A DNA stretch of 63,610 bases, taken from positions 1 to 63,610 of the forward strand of contig CANTYJ010000067.1 in assembly GCA_947854175.1 (NCBI GenBank), written 5' to 3'. The stretch is from an uncultured Turicimonas sp. (GTDB lineage Bacteria > Pseudomonadota > Gammaproteobacteria > Burkholderiales > Burkholderiaceae_F). The notes below the pieces were generated by a model. The model was not told where the DNA came from. It searched no databases and was given only the letters and a program-made list of their open reading frames with translations. The position numbers were made by a program, and so were the translations under genes. Below, in pieces: positions 55,103 to 63,470 of this stretch (positions within the stretch are counted from its first letter, which is position 1; every line of letters begins with the position of its first letter).

Positions 55103-57130
55103 ATGAATAAGCTATTTTTTCATACTCCTTTATATGTATTGTTGTGTTCGGTTATTACCTCTCCGGCCATGGGGCAAGAACAGGTTAAAGCTGACGAAGT
55201 TAAAGTCACAGCCGCCCGTATTGAACAAAGTCTTAAAGACGTCAATATGTCTGTTTCCGTTGTTACGGCAGATCAGATTAAACATTCCAACGCTAAATCT
55301 GTCGGTGAAATTCTTCAGGATGTTTCCGGTGTCAGAATTAATAACGACGGCGGTCAAGGCATTAAGCGCGTTGAAATCCGTGGGGAAAGCACATTCAGAA
55401 CAGTTGTCTTAATCGACGGACAGCGAGTCGCAGAACACAAGTCCATGTCCGGTTCTCCATTTATGGTTTCTCCGGCAGACATTGAACGCATCGAAGTTAT
55501 CAAAGGACCGGCTTCTGTGTTCTACGGTTCTGACGCATTGGGCGGTGTAGTCAATATCATTACTAAAAAAGGCGGCGATAAGCCGTTTGAAGCCGATGCT
55601 ACATTCGGATATAACGGTTCATCAGCGGGAACAAACGGTTCTATCGGTATCCGCGGCAATCTTAACGGATGGAAATATCGTATCAGTGGTGGCTATGAGC
55701 ACAACAATGCTCTAAGAACTCCAAAAGGTCATGCTCCTAATTCTTATTATGACAGCAGAAACGTTGGCGGTGCTTTAAGTTATGACTTTAATAAAGACTG
55801 GACAGCCGGTGTGAATCTTGATTATTACCGCTTTAAGTTTGGAAGCGGTAATTACGAGATGGGAGACAATTTTGCAGTAGACGTTCCTAAGTGGGAAAGA
55901 ACAAAAGTAGGTGTGTTCACTGAAGGAAGAAATATCACCGACTGGTTTACAAAGATCCGAGCCGATGGTTTCTATCAAAAGAATAAGAAAGACATGGCTA
56001 ACATGGTTAGAACACCAAAAATTACAATGAATCCTCTGGCTTACAATGATTTGGATCAATATGGATTCAGTGTTCAGGCTGATTGGCTGATTGCCGGTTT
56101 TAATACATTAGTTACCGGTTACGAGTTTAATTATGACAAGCTCAATGCCGATAGCATTACCAAAATGCAACCCGCCGGTGTCCCCCTTCAAATAATCGTA
56201 AAAAATGATAATTATGATGGTTATCAGATGAACAATGCCTTGTTCGCGAGCATGGAGACTTACCTTCCGGCAGACTTTACACTGAATTATGGAGTTCGAT
56301 ACACATGGGTCAAGTCTCATATGGATATCTCCAGCCGGCTTAAAGGAACAAGTCAAAATCCGGGAAATTCGAGTGACAGCAAAGCAGTATTTAACGGCGG
56401 ATTGACCTGGACCGGAATCGATGATTTGACCTTACGTGCTAATTACAGTCAAGGCTATAAATTCCCGATTCTCCAGCATTTATATATTGATACGTCCATG
56501 GGTTCTACGGGAACAACATTCTCCAACCCTGATTTGAAGCCCGAAACTTCTGACAACTTCGAAATCGGAGCACGTTGGCTACGTAATGGGTTTAAGTTTG
56601 ATACAGCCTTGTTCTACAACTCTGCTGACAACTATATTGCGGCTTTATATAACAAAGGATTAGGGGATTATCAATATCAGAATGTTGCCAAAGCTAAAAC
56701 CTGGGGCTTAGAAATCGATTCTTCCTGGAAGATTGGAGAAACAGGGTTTGAACCGTATGTCTTCTTTACCTGGATGAGACGCCAGTTCCAGGAAAACGGA
56801 ATGAAGACATTTGATACTGCTACTCCTGAAATCTTCACCCGTTACGGTTTGAAGTGGACAGGTAACATCAAAGACGTACGTCTTAGAACCGATGTCTATG
56901 CCAGAACCCAGAGTGCTATCAAATACAAAGATCTAGAGGACACTACGAATAATTACCGACTCGGCGGTAGCACAACCTTTAATGCAACAGCGGGTATCGA
57001 CTTTGGTCCGAAAAAACAATACTCATTTGATATGGGTTTATATAACATCTTCGATAAGACCTGGCGCAATGAGAAGTCAATCTATGAACCCCGCAGATAC
57101 TTTGCTGCAAAAATCAATGCTTCGTTTTAA
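55103..57130 (+). CDS. TonB-dependent haem/siderophore receptor
   Basis: A 675-residue outer-membrane receptor. The signal peptide ends near AMGQE, followed by the TonB-box-like region (ADEVKVTAARIEQ), the plug domain (about 40-160, with VRINNDGGQG, GPASVFYGSDALGGVVNII) and a 22-strand barrel ending with a Phe (KINASF). Length and domain order fit haem receptors. The haem substrate is inferred from neighbours; the FRAP/NPNL motif of classic haem receptors was not found. It is followed by a GAAA-loop hairpin. Confidence 0.88.
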   Translation: MNKLFFHTPLYVLLCSVITSPAMGQEQVKADEVKVTAARIEQSLKDVNMSVSVVTADQIKHSNAKSVGEILQDVSGVRINNDGGQGIKRVEIRGESTFRTVVLIDGQRVAEHKSMSGSPFMVSPADIERIEVIKGPASVFYGSDALGGVVNIITKKGGDKPFEADATFGYNGSSAGTNGSIGIRGNLNGWKYRISGGYEHNNALRTPKGHAPNSYYDSRNVGGALSYDFNKDWTAGVNLDYYRFKFGSGNYEMGDNFAVDVPKWERTKVGVFTEGRNITDWFTKIRADGFYQKNKKDMANMVRTPKITMNPLAYNDLDQYGFSVQADWLIAGFNTLVTGYEFNYDKLNADSITKMQPAGVPLQIIVKNDNYDGYQMNNALFASMETYLPADFTLNYGVRYTWVKSHMDISSRLKGTSQNPGNSSDSKAVFNGGLTWTGIDDLTLRANYSQGYKFPILQHLYIDTSMGSTGTTFSNPDLKPETSDNFEIGARWLRNGFKFDTALFYNSADNYIAALYNKGLGDYQYQNVAKAKTWGLEIDSSWKIGETGFEPYVFFTWMRRQFQENGMKTFDTATPEIFTRYGLKWTGNIKDVRLRTDVYARTQSAIKYKDLEDTTNNYRLGGSTTFNATAGIDFGPKKQYSFDMGLYNIFDKTWRNEKSIYEPRRYFAAKINASF

Positions 57131-57141
57131 TTAGCCATGGG

Positions 57142-57157
57142 GCAGCCGAAAGGCTGC
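57142..57157 (+). other. GAAA-tetraloop hairpin between receptor and ECF genes
   Basis: GCAGCC (57142-57147) and GGCTGC (57152-57157) close a GAAA loop. It lies between the receptor stop and the S-component start. No long T-tract follows, so it may stabilise or attenuate the transcript, allowing much more receptor than transporter. Confidence 0.5.
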
Positions 57158-57167
57158 TCTCTCTAAC

Positions 57168-57755
57168 ATGACACAACGCGTAATAGAAGTGCCAATAAAA
57201 AATTTTGCCTCAAACATCTCTAGCAGGTCTCATTGGTCTGCCAGAGATTTGGTCGTCATCGGAGTGTTTTCTGCTGCTGCAAAGCTATCGACTCTGCTTA
57301 TTGCTTTGATAGGCGGCGGAATGAACCCTATTAGTCTTTTGCTGAAAAACCTTGTTCTGACAACTTTGATGATTGTCATGCTTTACAAGGTTAGAAAAAC
57401 CGGGACATTGATGCTTTTTACAGTTGTGAACTGTCTGATAAGTCTTTTGGTTATGGGGGGAAATGTCACTCTGATTCCACCGGCTTTTTGTGCAGCTGCA
57501 GTGGCTGAAGTTCTTATGTACCTGTGCGGAGGAATTAAGAAATCATGGGTGATTTATTTGGGCGTTGCCGCATTTGATTTATTAACCAAAGGCTTCTCTC
57601 TCGGGGTCTCTTTTCTATACATGCGTGAGACACCGGGTTTAATGATTATGGTTGTACCTATTGTGCTCATTGGTTACGCAGGCAGTCTGATGGGACTGTT
57701 TTCCGGATATAAAACTGTTAAGGAGTTAAGACATGCAGGCATCGTCAATAGCTAA
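57168..57755 (+). CDS. ECF transporter substrate-binding (S) component, MptD/Trep_Strep-like
   Basis: A 195-residue hydrophobic protein with about six spans, similar in layout to the MptD/Trep_Strep family of ECF S components. It captures the substrate and is moved by the shared T and A subunits encoded directly after. In this cluster haem or its precursor is the natural candidate (inference); some firmicute ECF modules of this type are known to import haem. It overlaps the T-component gene by 23 bases. Confidence 0.75.
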   Translation: MTQRVIEVPIKNFASNISSRSHWSARDLVVIGVFSAAAKLSTLLIALIGGGMNPISLLLKNLVLTTLMIVMLYKVRKTGTLMLFTVVNCLISLLVMGGNVTLIPPAFCAAAVAEVLMYLCGGIKKSWVIYLGVAAFDLLTKGFSLGVSFLYMRETPGLMIMVVPIVLIGYAGSLMGLFSGYKTVKELRHAGIVNS

Positions 57756-58515
57756 TAAAAGGAGTCCTGACAATTGGCTTCAAAGCCTGGATGTCAAGGC
57801 AAAAATGTTAATTTGCCTTTTAGCTTCAACGCTGACGGTCTGTTTTAGCTCTTTATATGCGCAACTGGTTTTGTTTGCCTTTTCGTTTGTGTATCTGCTT
57901 TCATTGAGAAAATGGAAGATTATGATTGTTTCCTATGTTGCAGTAGCATTGATCATGGCAATTTCAGTAGGAATGTTGCTGTTACTTTCTAACTTTATAC
58001 CGGCCCTGTTGAAAGGGGCAGGTCTAAAGAACCTTGGAATTCCGTTTTTAAGAATGCTGGTCAGTTTAAATGTCATCCTTCCCTTGGCCTTTAGCACCAA
58101 TATTCAGTCGATTTTGCATTCGCTTCAACAGATGAACCTGCCGTTTTGTATTTATTTACCGGCGGCCGTCATTATTCGATTTATACCTACTTTTGCCAAC
58201 GACATTAAGCAGGTCTGGGAATCTTTAAAGATTAGAGGATGGAAGCTGAACCCCTGGACAGCAACGATTCATCCAATTATGACCACAAGATTACTGTTTA
58301 CTCCGATCTTATTCAGAGCATTAAAAACCAGTGATGAATTAGGGATTGCCGCTGAATTAAAAGGATTAAGCAGCCGTAATGCCAAAACTCCAAAAATGAA
58401 AAAAGGCTGGACAAAAACTGAATGGATCGTACTGGGGGTATGCGTTTTTGTTGCAGCATTGGCACTGACTGGTCAGATGCTGACACCTGTTGAACTGAAA
58501 GGAGGCCTGCATTGA
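57733..58515 (+). CDS. ECF transporter T component (EcfT)
   Basis: A 260-residue membrane coupling protein with about five to six spans. It has one clear coupling motif, SLKIRGWKLNP (about residues 172-182), where EcfT proteins carry an x-R-G pattern; the second is weaker (AELKGLSSR). Its ATG overlaps the end of the S gene and has AAGGAG at good spacing. It is overlapped in turn by the ATPase gene start. Confidence 0.8.
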   Translation: MQASSIANKRSPDNWLQSLDVKAKMLICLLASTLTVCFSSLYAQLVLFAFSFVYLLSLRKWKIMIVSYVAVALIMAISVGMLLLLSNFIPALLKGAGLKNLGIPFLRMLVSLNVILPLAFSTNIQSILHSLQQMNLPFCIYLPAAVIIRFIPTFANDIKQVWESLKIRGWKLNPWTATIHPIMTTRLLFTPILFRALKTSDELGIAAELKGLSSRNAKTPKMKKGWTKTEWIVLGVCVFVAALALTGQMLTPVELKGGLH

Positions 58516-59912
58516 TTTCTCTGAAGAATGTTTCATACAGCTATCCGTTCTCGAAGGAAAAGGCCTTAAAAAATATTGATTTAGAAGTTAAACCCGGAGA
58601 AGTTGTTTTATGCACGGGTGCGAGCGGATGTGGAAAAAGTACGTTGATTCGTTTGATCAACGGGCTGTGTCCTCATTTTTTCGGTGGTACTCTGGAAGGC
58701 ACTGTCAAAGTCAACAATAGAAATAATGCTGAAAGAGAGATACACGAAATCTCTTCAGACGTCGGAACATTATTCCAGGAACCGGAAAATCAATTTTTTG
58801 CATTGGGTGTTAAGGACGAATTGTCTTTTGGTCTCCAAGTTAAAGGAAGACAGGAAGAAGAAATCGAACAAAGAGTCATGGAAAGAAGCCGCTACTATGG
58901 AATCGAAAAGGTTCTGGACTCTTCCATTCATGAACTGTCTCAGGGACAAAAACAAAAGCTGGGTCTGGCTTCAATCACGATTGAGCCGGTTAAATGTCTG
59001 ATTCTTGATGAACCGACAGCTAATCTTGATCCTGAATCAACTATCGAATTGGCTGAAGAAATAAAAAAATTGAAAGCTCAAGGAACGGCTATTGTTATCG
59101 TTGATCACCGGCTTTATTGGTTAAAAGGGGTGGCTGACCGGGTTGTTGTTTTTGAAAAAGGTGAAATCAGAGAGGAGTGCACCTTTGAAGAGTTGGATGA
59201 GGTCAAAATTCAAGCATATGGATTGAGACAAACAACTATTTCTGACAAGAGATCTGAGTTGGAAGAAGTCAGTTGCGAACCGGAAAAAGGACTTTTGGGA
59301 TTTAAAGATCTGACTTTTTCTTATAACAAAAATCCTGAACCTATCTTTGAGCATGTTTCCTTGGGGTTGCCACAGGGAATCATTGCCTTGATTGGTAATA
59401 ACGGTGTCGGTAAGACAACTCTGGCAAGAATTCTAACAGGCTTAAATAAAGCGGGATCCGGAGAATTTTTTATAAAAGGGGAGAAACAGTCTCAATCAAA
59501 GTTAATAAAAAAAGTAGCTATCGTTTTACAAAATGCTGATTACCAGCTCCATATGAAGACTGTTTTTAAGGAAGTCATGGTTTCATTGGAGGTCAGCGGC
59601 TGTAAAGGTGGCGAAGAAGCTGCAAAGCAACTATTGCAAATGTTTAATTTGCAGGATTTGGCCGATCGCCATCCTCAATCTCTGTCAGGAGGGCAAAAAC
59701 AGCGTCTGGTTATCGCATGTGCTTTTGCAAAAAATCCTGATGTCATTATTTTGGATGAACCGACGAGCGGCCTTGACGGACTGAATATGAAAAGAATTGC
59801 TGAAGGACTCCGGATGCTTGCCGGTAAAGGCAAATCAATTATTGTTATTACTCACGATCTTGAACTAATGGAACTCTGTTGCAAACAGGCCATTCGTTTG
59901 CCACTTAACTAA
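58512..59912 (+). CDS. ECF transporter ATPase, two domains fused (EcfA1-A2/CbiO-like)
   Basis: A 466-residue protein made of two ABC ATPase domains in tandem. First: Walker A GASGCGKST, signature LSQGQKQ, Walker B LILDEPTANLDPE. Second: Walker A GNNGVGKTT, signature LSGGQKQR, Walker B VIILDEPTSGLDG. ECF systems normally use two separate ATPases; the fused form also exists in MtsA/YkoD-type systems. The TTG start at 58512 overlaps the previous stop and has AAAGGAGG before it. Confidence 0.9.
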   Translation: MISLKNVSYSYPFSKEKALKNIDLEVKPGEVVLCTGASGCGKSTLIRLINGLCPHFFGGTLEGTVKVNNRNNAEREIHEISSDVGTLFQEPENQFFALGVKDELSFGLQVKGRQEEEIEQRVMERSRYYGIEKVLDSSIHELSQGQKQKLGLASITIEPVKCLILDEPTANLDPESTIELAEEIKKLKAQGTAIVIVDHRLYWLKGVADRVVVFEKGEIREECTFEELDEVKIQAYGLRQTTISDKRSELEEVSCEPEKGLLGFKDLTFSYNKNPEPIFEHVSLGLPQGIIALIGNNGVGKTTLARILTGLNKAGSGEFFIKGEKQSQSKLIKKVAIVLQNADYQLHMKTVFKEVMVSLEVSGCKGGEEAAKQLLQMFNLQDLADRHPQSLSGGQKQRLVIACAFAKNPDVIILDEPTSGLDGLNMKRIAEGLRMLAGKGKSIIVITHDLELMELCCKQAIRLPLN

Positions 59913-59922
59913 AAGGAAAATT

Positions 59923-60429
59923 ATGAATAAAGAACAAAGAAGCCAAAAAGTTGCAGAACTGATGAATGCAAAATTCCCTGTAACTATCGGAAGTATTGCT
60001 AAAGCTCTTGAATGCAGCTCTTTGGAAGCGGCCAAAGAATTACCTGCAGACAATGTATCTTTTGCTGACGGAAGCGAATTTAAATCTGTTTGGGAAGAGT
60101 TGTGCAACTGGGAAAAAGCAACTCTAATTGTCCAGCACATGGGTAATGTTTTTGAAATTGCCTGCAAGCTAGCACCAGGGAAAGAGGCAATGGGTTACTA
60201 CAACATCATGGGCAATAAATCTCCATTAGGCGGCCATCTGAAGTTTGACCAATACAAAGAAATCGGCTTTATTACACTTCCTTTTATGGGCCGTGAAAGC
60301 CACTTTGTTGCTTTCTTTAACGAAGCCGGTGAAGAAATCTTTTCTGTTTACGTCGGACGTGAAAAACATGAACTGATTGAGTCAGCTAAAGAATCTTTCC
60401 TGGCAATGCAGAAAAAATACAGAGGGTAA
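59923..60429 (+). CDS. hutX: Cytosolic haem carrier (HutX/HugX/ChuX family)
   Basis: A 168-residue intracellular haem-binding protein of the HutX/ChuX family, which hands haem to the degrading enzyme. It starts with a helical region like that of the family (VAELMNAKFPVTIGSIAKAL) followed by the beta-rich core (TLIVQHMGNVFEIACKLAPG; GYYNIMGNKSPLGGHLKFD). It directly precedes the flavodoxin-like gene with one base of overlap (TAATG) and follows the ECF ATPase by 10 bases. Confidence 0.85.
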   Translation: MNKEQRSQKVAELMNAKFPVTIGSIAKALECSSLEAAKELPADNVSFADGSEFKSVWEELCNWEKATLIVQHMGNVFEIACKLAPGKEAMGYYNIMGNKSPLGGHLKFDQYKEIGFITLPFMGRESHFVAFFNEAGEEIFSVYVGREKHELIESAKESFLAMQKKYRG

Positions 60430-60926
60430 TGATGAGAAACCTTGTTGTTTATTCTTCCTTGACAGGCAACACTAAAAAAGTTGCTGAGGCTATAGCGGGA
60501 GCTCTGCCAAATTCCGAATTACATACTTCGGTTTCCAACCCGGCAGTTGATGAAGAAGACAATGTGTTTGTCGGCTTCTGGTGCGACAAAGGCCAGATCG
60601 ATGAGCCGGCACTTTCATTTATCAAAAACTCCGGAATTAACAAAGTTGCTTTGTTCGGAACATTGGGCGGAGATCCAACCAGTGAACAGGCAGAGAACTT
60701 CAAAAAGCGTGTTATCGAGGCAATTCCGGCCCATATAGAAGTTCTTTCTATCCGTTTATGGCAGGGAAAAGTAGATCCGAAAATCATTGAGATGATGAGC
60801 AAAATGCCAGGTGCTCGCCCAATGACAGCGGAAAGGCAAGCCCGTCTGGATGAAGCGGCGAAACATCCTACGATCAAGGACTGTGAAGAAGCCGCTCAAT
60901 GGGCAAAAGAAGTTTGTGGAATTTAG
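60429..60926 (+). CDS. Flavodoxin-like protein of the haem-degradation cluster
   Basis: A 165-residue flavodoxin-fold protein with the FMN phosphate loop SSLTGNTKKVAEA (about 9-21) and FGTLGGDPTS near residue 77. It resembles the flavodoxin-like family that includes HmuF of Fusobacterium and BilS of bilirubin-reducing bacteria, with the GFWCDKG stretch. It likely supplies electrons to HutW or reduces the tetrapyrrole product (inference). Two adjacent ATGs (60429, 60432) are possible starts. Confidence 0.8.
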   Translation: MMRNLVVYSSLTGNTKKVAEAIAGALPNSELHTSVSNPAVDEEDNVFVGFWCDKGQIDEPALSFIKNSGINKVALFGTLGGDPTSEQAENFKKRVIEAIPAHIEVLSIRLWQGKVDPKIIEMMSKMPGARPMTAERQARLDEAAKHPTIKDCEEAAQWAKEVCGI

Positions 60927-60938
60927 AAGGTTGTTTAA

Positions 60939-61598
60939 ATGAATCTCAAGGAAATCTATGAGTTGATTGGACCGGTCGGTGCAGTATTAATTGTTGTTGG
61001 ACTTGTCGGAAGTTACTTAGCTCTCTGGAACACTTTTTACCTCAACAAAGTTTGGAAGCAATTTAAAAAAGAATTTGCATCCATGAAAAAGAGCAAGGGC
61101 AAGGAACTTTACAAATACAAGGCAGATAATAATAATCCGATGATATGTATTATCCGCGATATTGTATTTACTCATGCTTTCCACTCTGACGACATCAGAG
61201 CAGAGGTTGCTTATTTATTCCATAAGAACTTTAAGCCGATTACGAACAGTCTGGGCTGGATAAAACTCATCGCAGCCATCTCTCCCTTGCTCGGACTGTT
61301 AGGAACTGTTTTAGGGATGGTCACCGTTTTTAAAACCATTGCATCGAGTTCTTCACCGGATCCGACGATGCTGGCCGGAGGTATCTGGGAAGCATTAGTC
61401 ACAACTGTGCTTGGTTTAATAGTTGCCATTCCGATGCTGATGGCTTATTACTACCTTCTGCTGAAGATGAAAGGGTTCAGAATAGAAGCCGTGGAGCATA
61501 GTTATCAGGCTATTGAATGGATTAAACAACTCGATAGTAAAAACGAAGAACTTCAAAATAATCTCAACAATCATGTTCAACCTTGTACAAAGGATTAA
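60939..61598 (+). CDS. exbB: ExbB (MotA/TolQ/ExbB proton channel)
   Basis: A 219-residue inner-membrane protein with three spans: near the N-terminus (VLIVVGLVGSYLALW), about 105-130 (LIAAISPLLGLLGTVLGMV) and about 150-180. The segment SPLLGLLGTVLGMVTVF is the ExbB/TolQ pore signature. It powers the TonB-dependent receptor with ExbD and TonB encoded next. Starts 12 bases after the flavodoxin gene. Confidence 0.9.
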   Translation: MNLKEIYELIGPVGAVLIVVGLVGSYLALWNTFYLNKVWKQFKKEFASMKKSKGKELYKYKADNNNPMICIIRDIVFTHAFHSDDIRAEVAYLFHKNFKPITNSLGWIKLIAAISPLLGLLGTVLGMVTVFKTIASSSSPDPTMLAGGIWEALVTTVLGLIVAIPMLMAYYYLLLKMKGFRIEAVEHSYQAIEWIKQLDSKNEELQNNLNNHVQPCTKD

Positions 61599-61601
61599 AC
61601 G

Positions 61602-61988
61602 ATGTTTGATGAATTAGATGACGAAGTCCAAATTGATTTGACACCTTTAATCGACGTCATTTTTATGCTGGTCATTTTCTTTGTTATGACCATGACGTTT
61701 TCTAAACCGGTGATGGATATTCTTTTACCTCAATCGGAGACATCTGCTGAGAGAAGGGAAAATGCGACTCTGGTACTGTCAGTAGATGCAGAGGGAAGAC
61801 TGTTTTCAGATAACAGGGAATTGACAAAAGAAGAATTGCCAACTTTTTTAGATTCCAAACCGGAAGCTTTACTGAATCTGTTTATTGACGAAAAAGCACC
61901 TTTTGAGGTTTTTATTGCCATTGTTGATCAAGCGAAATTAAAACGGGGCGGTAAATTCGTAATTTCAACCAAGAAGAAAGCAAATTAA
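61602..61988 (+). CDS. exbD: ExbD
   Basis: A 128-residue protein with one membrane span (about 14-34) containing the key Asp in the segment DLTPLIDVIFMLVIFF (Asp16-type proton site) and a periplasmic domain. Starts three bases after exbB. Together they form the energy module for TonB. Confidence 0.93.
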   Translation: MFDELDDEVQIDLTPLIDVIFMLVIFFVMTMTFSKPVMDILLPQSETSAERRENATLVLSVDAEGRLFSDNRELTKEELPTFLDSKPEALLNLFIDEKAPFEVFIAIVDQAKLKRGGKFVISTKKKAN

Positions 61989-61990
61989 CA

Positions 61991-62785
61991 ATGTTATCGA
62001 GAAAGCCTGTAGACGACGAGTTAATCAAACACAGCAAACGGAAAGCTATCGCTCTGACAGCGGTCGCTTTTATTTGCTGCATGTGCTTTTATGGGTTTAA
62101 CGAGAAAAAATTAAAAATCGAAGCTCAGCCTGTTCAGTCCGTTGAGCTGTATTTCGAGCAATTTGAACCTCAAGAACCGGTTCAGCCTGAAGCCGAGGAA
62201 AAGCTATTAACGGTTGACGAAAGCGATTTTAAGATTGAAAAGCCGATAGAGGAGGGAAAGAAAGAAATCACACCCGAACCTCCGAAACCGGAACCTATAG
62301 TTTCCGATGAGCCTCCCAAACCAAAAGATGAGGTAAAACCAAAAGAAGTTATCAAGCCGAAGGAAGACGTAAAGAAAAAGCCTCCGGTGAAAAAACAACC
62401 CATCCAGGAAAAGAAAGAAGTCAGAAAGGTCACAAAAACCGCCGGATCCCAGGAAACAGCTCAAACTACTGTTAAGCAGGCCGGAGAAGACGTCAATGCC
62501 AAGAAAGCACAAAATCAGATCGTAAATTTATTGGTGGCACTGGTTGAAAGAAAGAAGCGTTATCCCAAAGTTTCCAGACGAAGCGGACAAGAAGGAACAA
62601 CGGAAATCCTGTTTAAGATTTCTCCGATGGGGAAGGTTGTTTCTGCCAGAGTAGTTAAGAGCTGTCCTTTTAAACCATTGAATAACGCCAGCGAAGAAGT
62701 CGGACAAAAAATTGTCGGGACGGATCTTGGTATTTCAAATACGGGTATTAGCGTCGTTATTCCCGTCAGGTACCAACTTCAATAG
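61991..62785 (+). CDS. tonB: TonB energy transducer
   Basis: A 264-residue protein. It has an N-terminal membrane anchor (about 19-35, AIALTAVAFICCMCFYG), a long Pro/Glu/Lys-rich linker (about 50-155, with EPPKPEP and KPKEV repeats) and a C-terminal TonB domain (about 180-264, KKRYPKVSRRSGQEGTTEIL). It contacts the receptor TonB box. Its gene starts two bases after exbD and ends two bases before the convergent exporter gene. Confidence 0.9.
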   Translation: MLSRKPVDDELIKHSKRKAIALTAVAFICCMCFYGFNEKKLKIEAQPVQSVELYFEQFEPQEPVQPEAEEKLLTVDESDFKIEKPIEEGKKEITPEPPKPEPIVSDEPPKPKDEVKPKEVIKPKEDVKKKPPVKKQPIQEKKEVRKVTKTAGSQETAQTTVKQAGEDVNAKKAQNQIVNLLVALVERKKRYPKVSRRSGQEGTTEILFKISPMGKVVSARVVKSCPFKPLNNASEEVGQKIVGTDLGISNTGISVVIPVRYQLQ

Positions 62786-62786
62786 T

Positions 62787-63371
62787 TTAGAACCACAAAG
62801 AAGCCGCACAAAAACCTAAAGACAAGGCCAATACAATATTTATTGGTCTTGTGTAATTTGCGAATAGGCGGGCAAAAATTGAACCGAAGGCCGACCATAC
62901 TAAATTACAAGCTGAGCCCATTGCAGCAAGGAAGAAAGAAAAGAATCCTAAAGTAGCCGGTTCTGAGAAATTTGGGAGAATAAAGACCTGCATGGAAAGA
63001 ATTCCATAAACCATAATTTTAACGTTTACAAACTGCAGACAAAATCCGGAAATAAAGGCTTTTTTATTATCAATTTCAAACGGTTTGACACTGTAGACTG
63101 CGGTCAGAATTTTCCAGGCCAGCCAAAGTAAATAAAGGGTTCCCAATATTTTCATCGGCAGCATGATTTGAGGGATCATACTATTTAAGGTTGCACAGAA
63201 AATGCAACATAGCAGCATAACCGCAAAAAAGCCGGTAATGATACCTGCATTGAAAGGAAGAGCTTTGAAGAATCCAACTCTCATTCCCCACGACATAGAC
63301 ATGATGTTGTTAGGCCCCGGCGTGATAGTAGAGGCAAAGGCATAAAGAATGAATGTTGACCAAGAAAACAT
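62787..63371 (-). CDS. LysE/RhtB-family amino acid exporter
   Basis: A 194-residue inner-membrane exporter with six spans. The N-terminal signature is STITPGPNNIMSMSWGMR (about 13-30), the LysE/RhtB hallmark. I chose the ATG at 63371; the frame extends 31 codons further, but those residues are polar and do not fit the family. The substrate (threonine, homoserine, leucine and the like) is not predictable. It is convergent with tonB. Confidence 0.85.
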   Translation of the reverse strand: MFSWSTFILYAFASTITPGPNNIMSMSWGMRVGFFKALPFNAGIITGFFAVMLLCCIFCATLNSMIPQIMLPMKILGTLYLLWLAWKILTAVYSVKPFEIDNKKAFISGFCLQFVNVKIMVYGILSMQVFILPNFSEPATLGFFSFFLAAMGSACNLVWSAFGSIFARLFANYTRPINIVLALSLGFCAASLWF

Positions 63372-63470
63372 AATGAGATTGTCTTTAATAAGAATGGTTC
63401 TTGAGGTTAAAAAATTATAACGACTATTGTTGGGTTCTTTTTGGTGAGAGGTAAGTATCTGCATGGTAGA

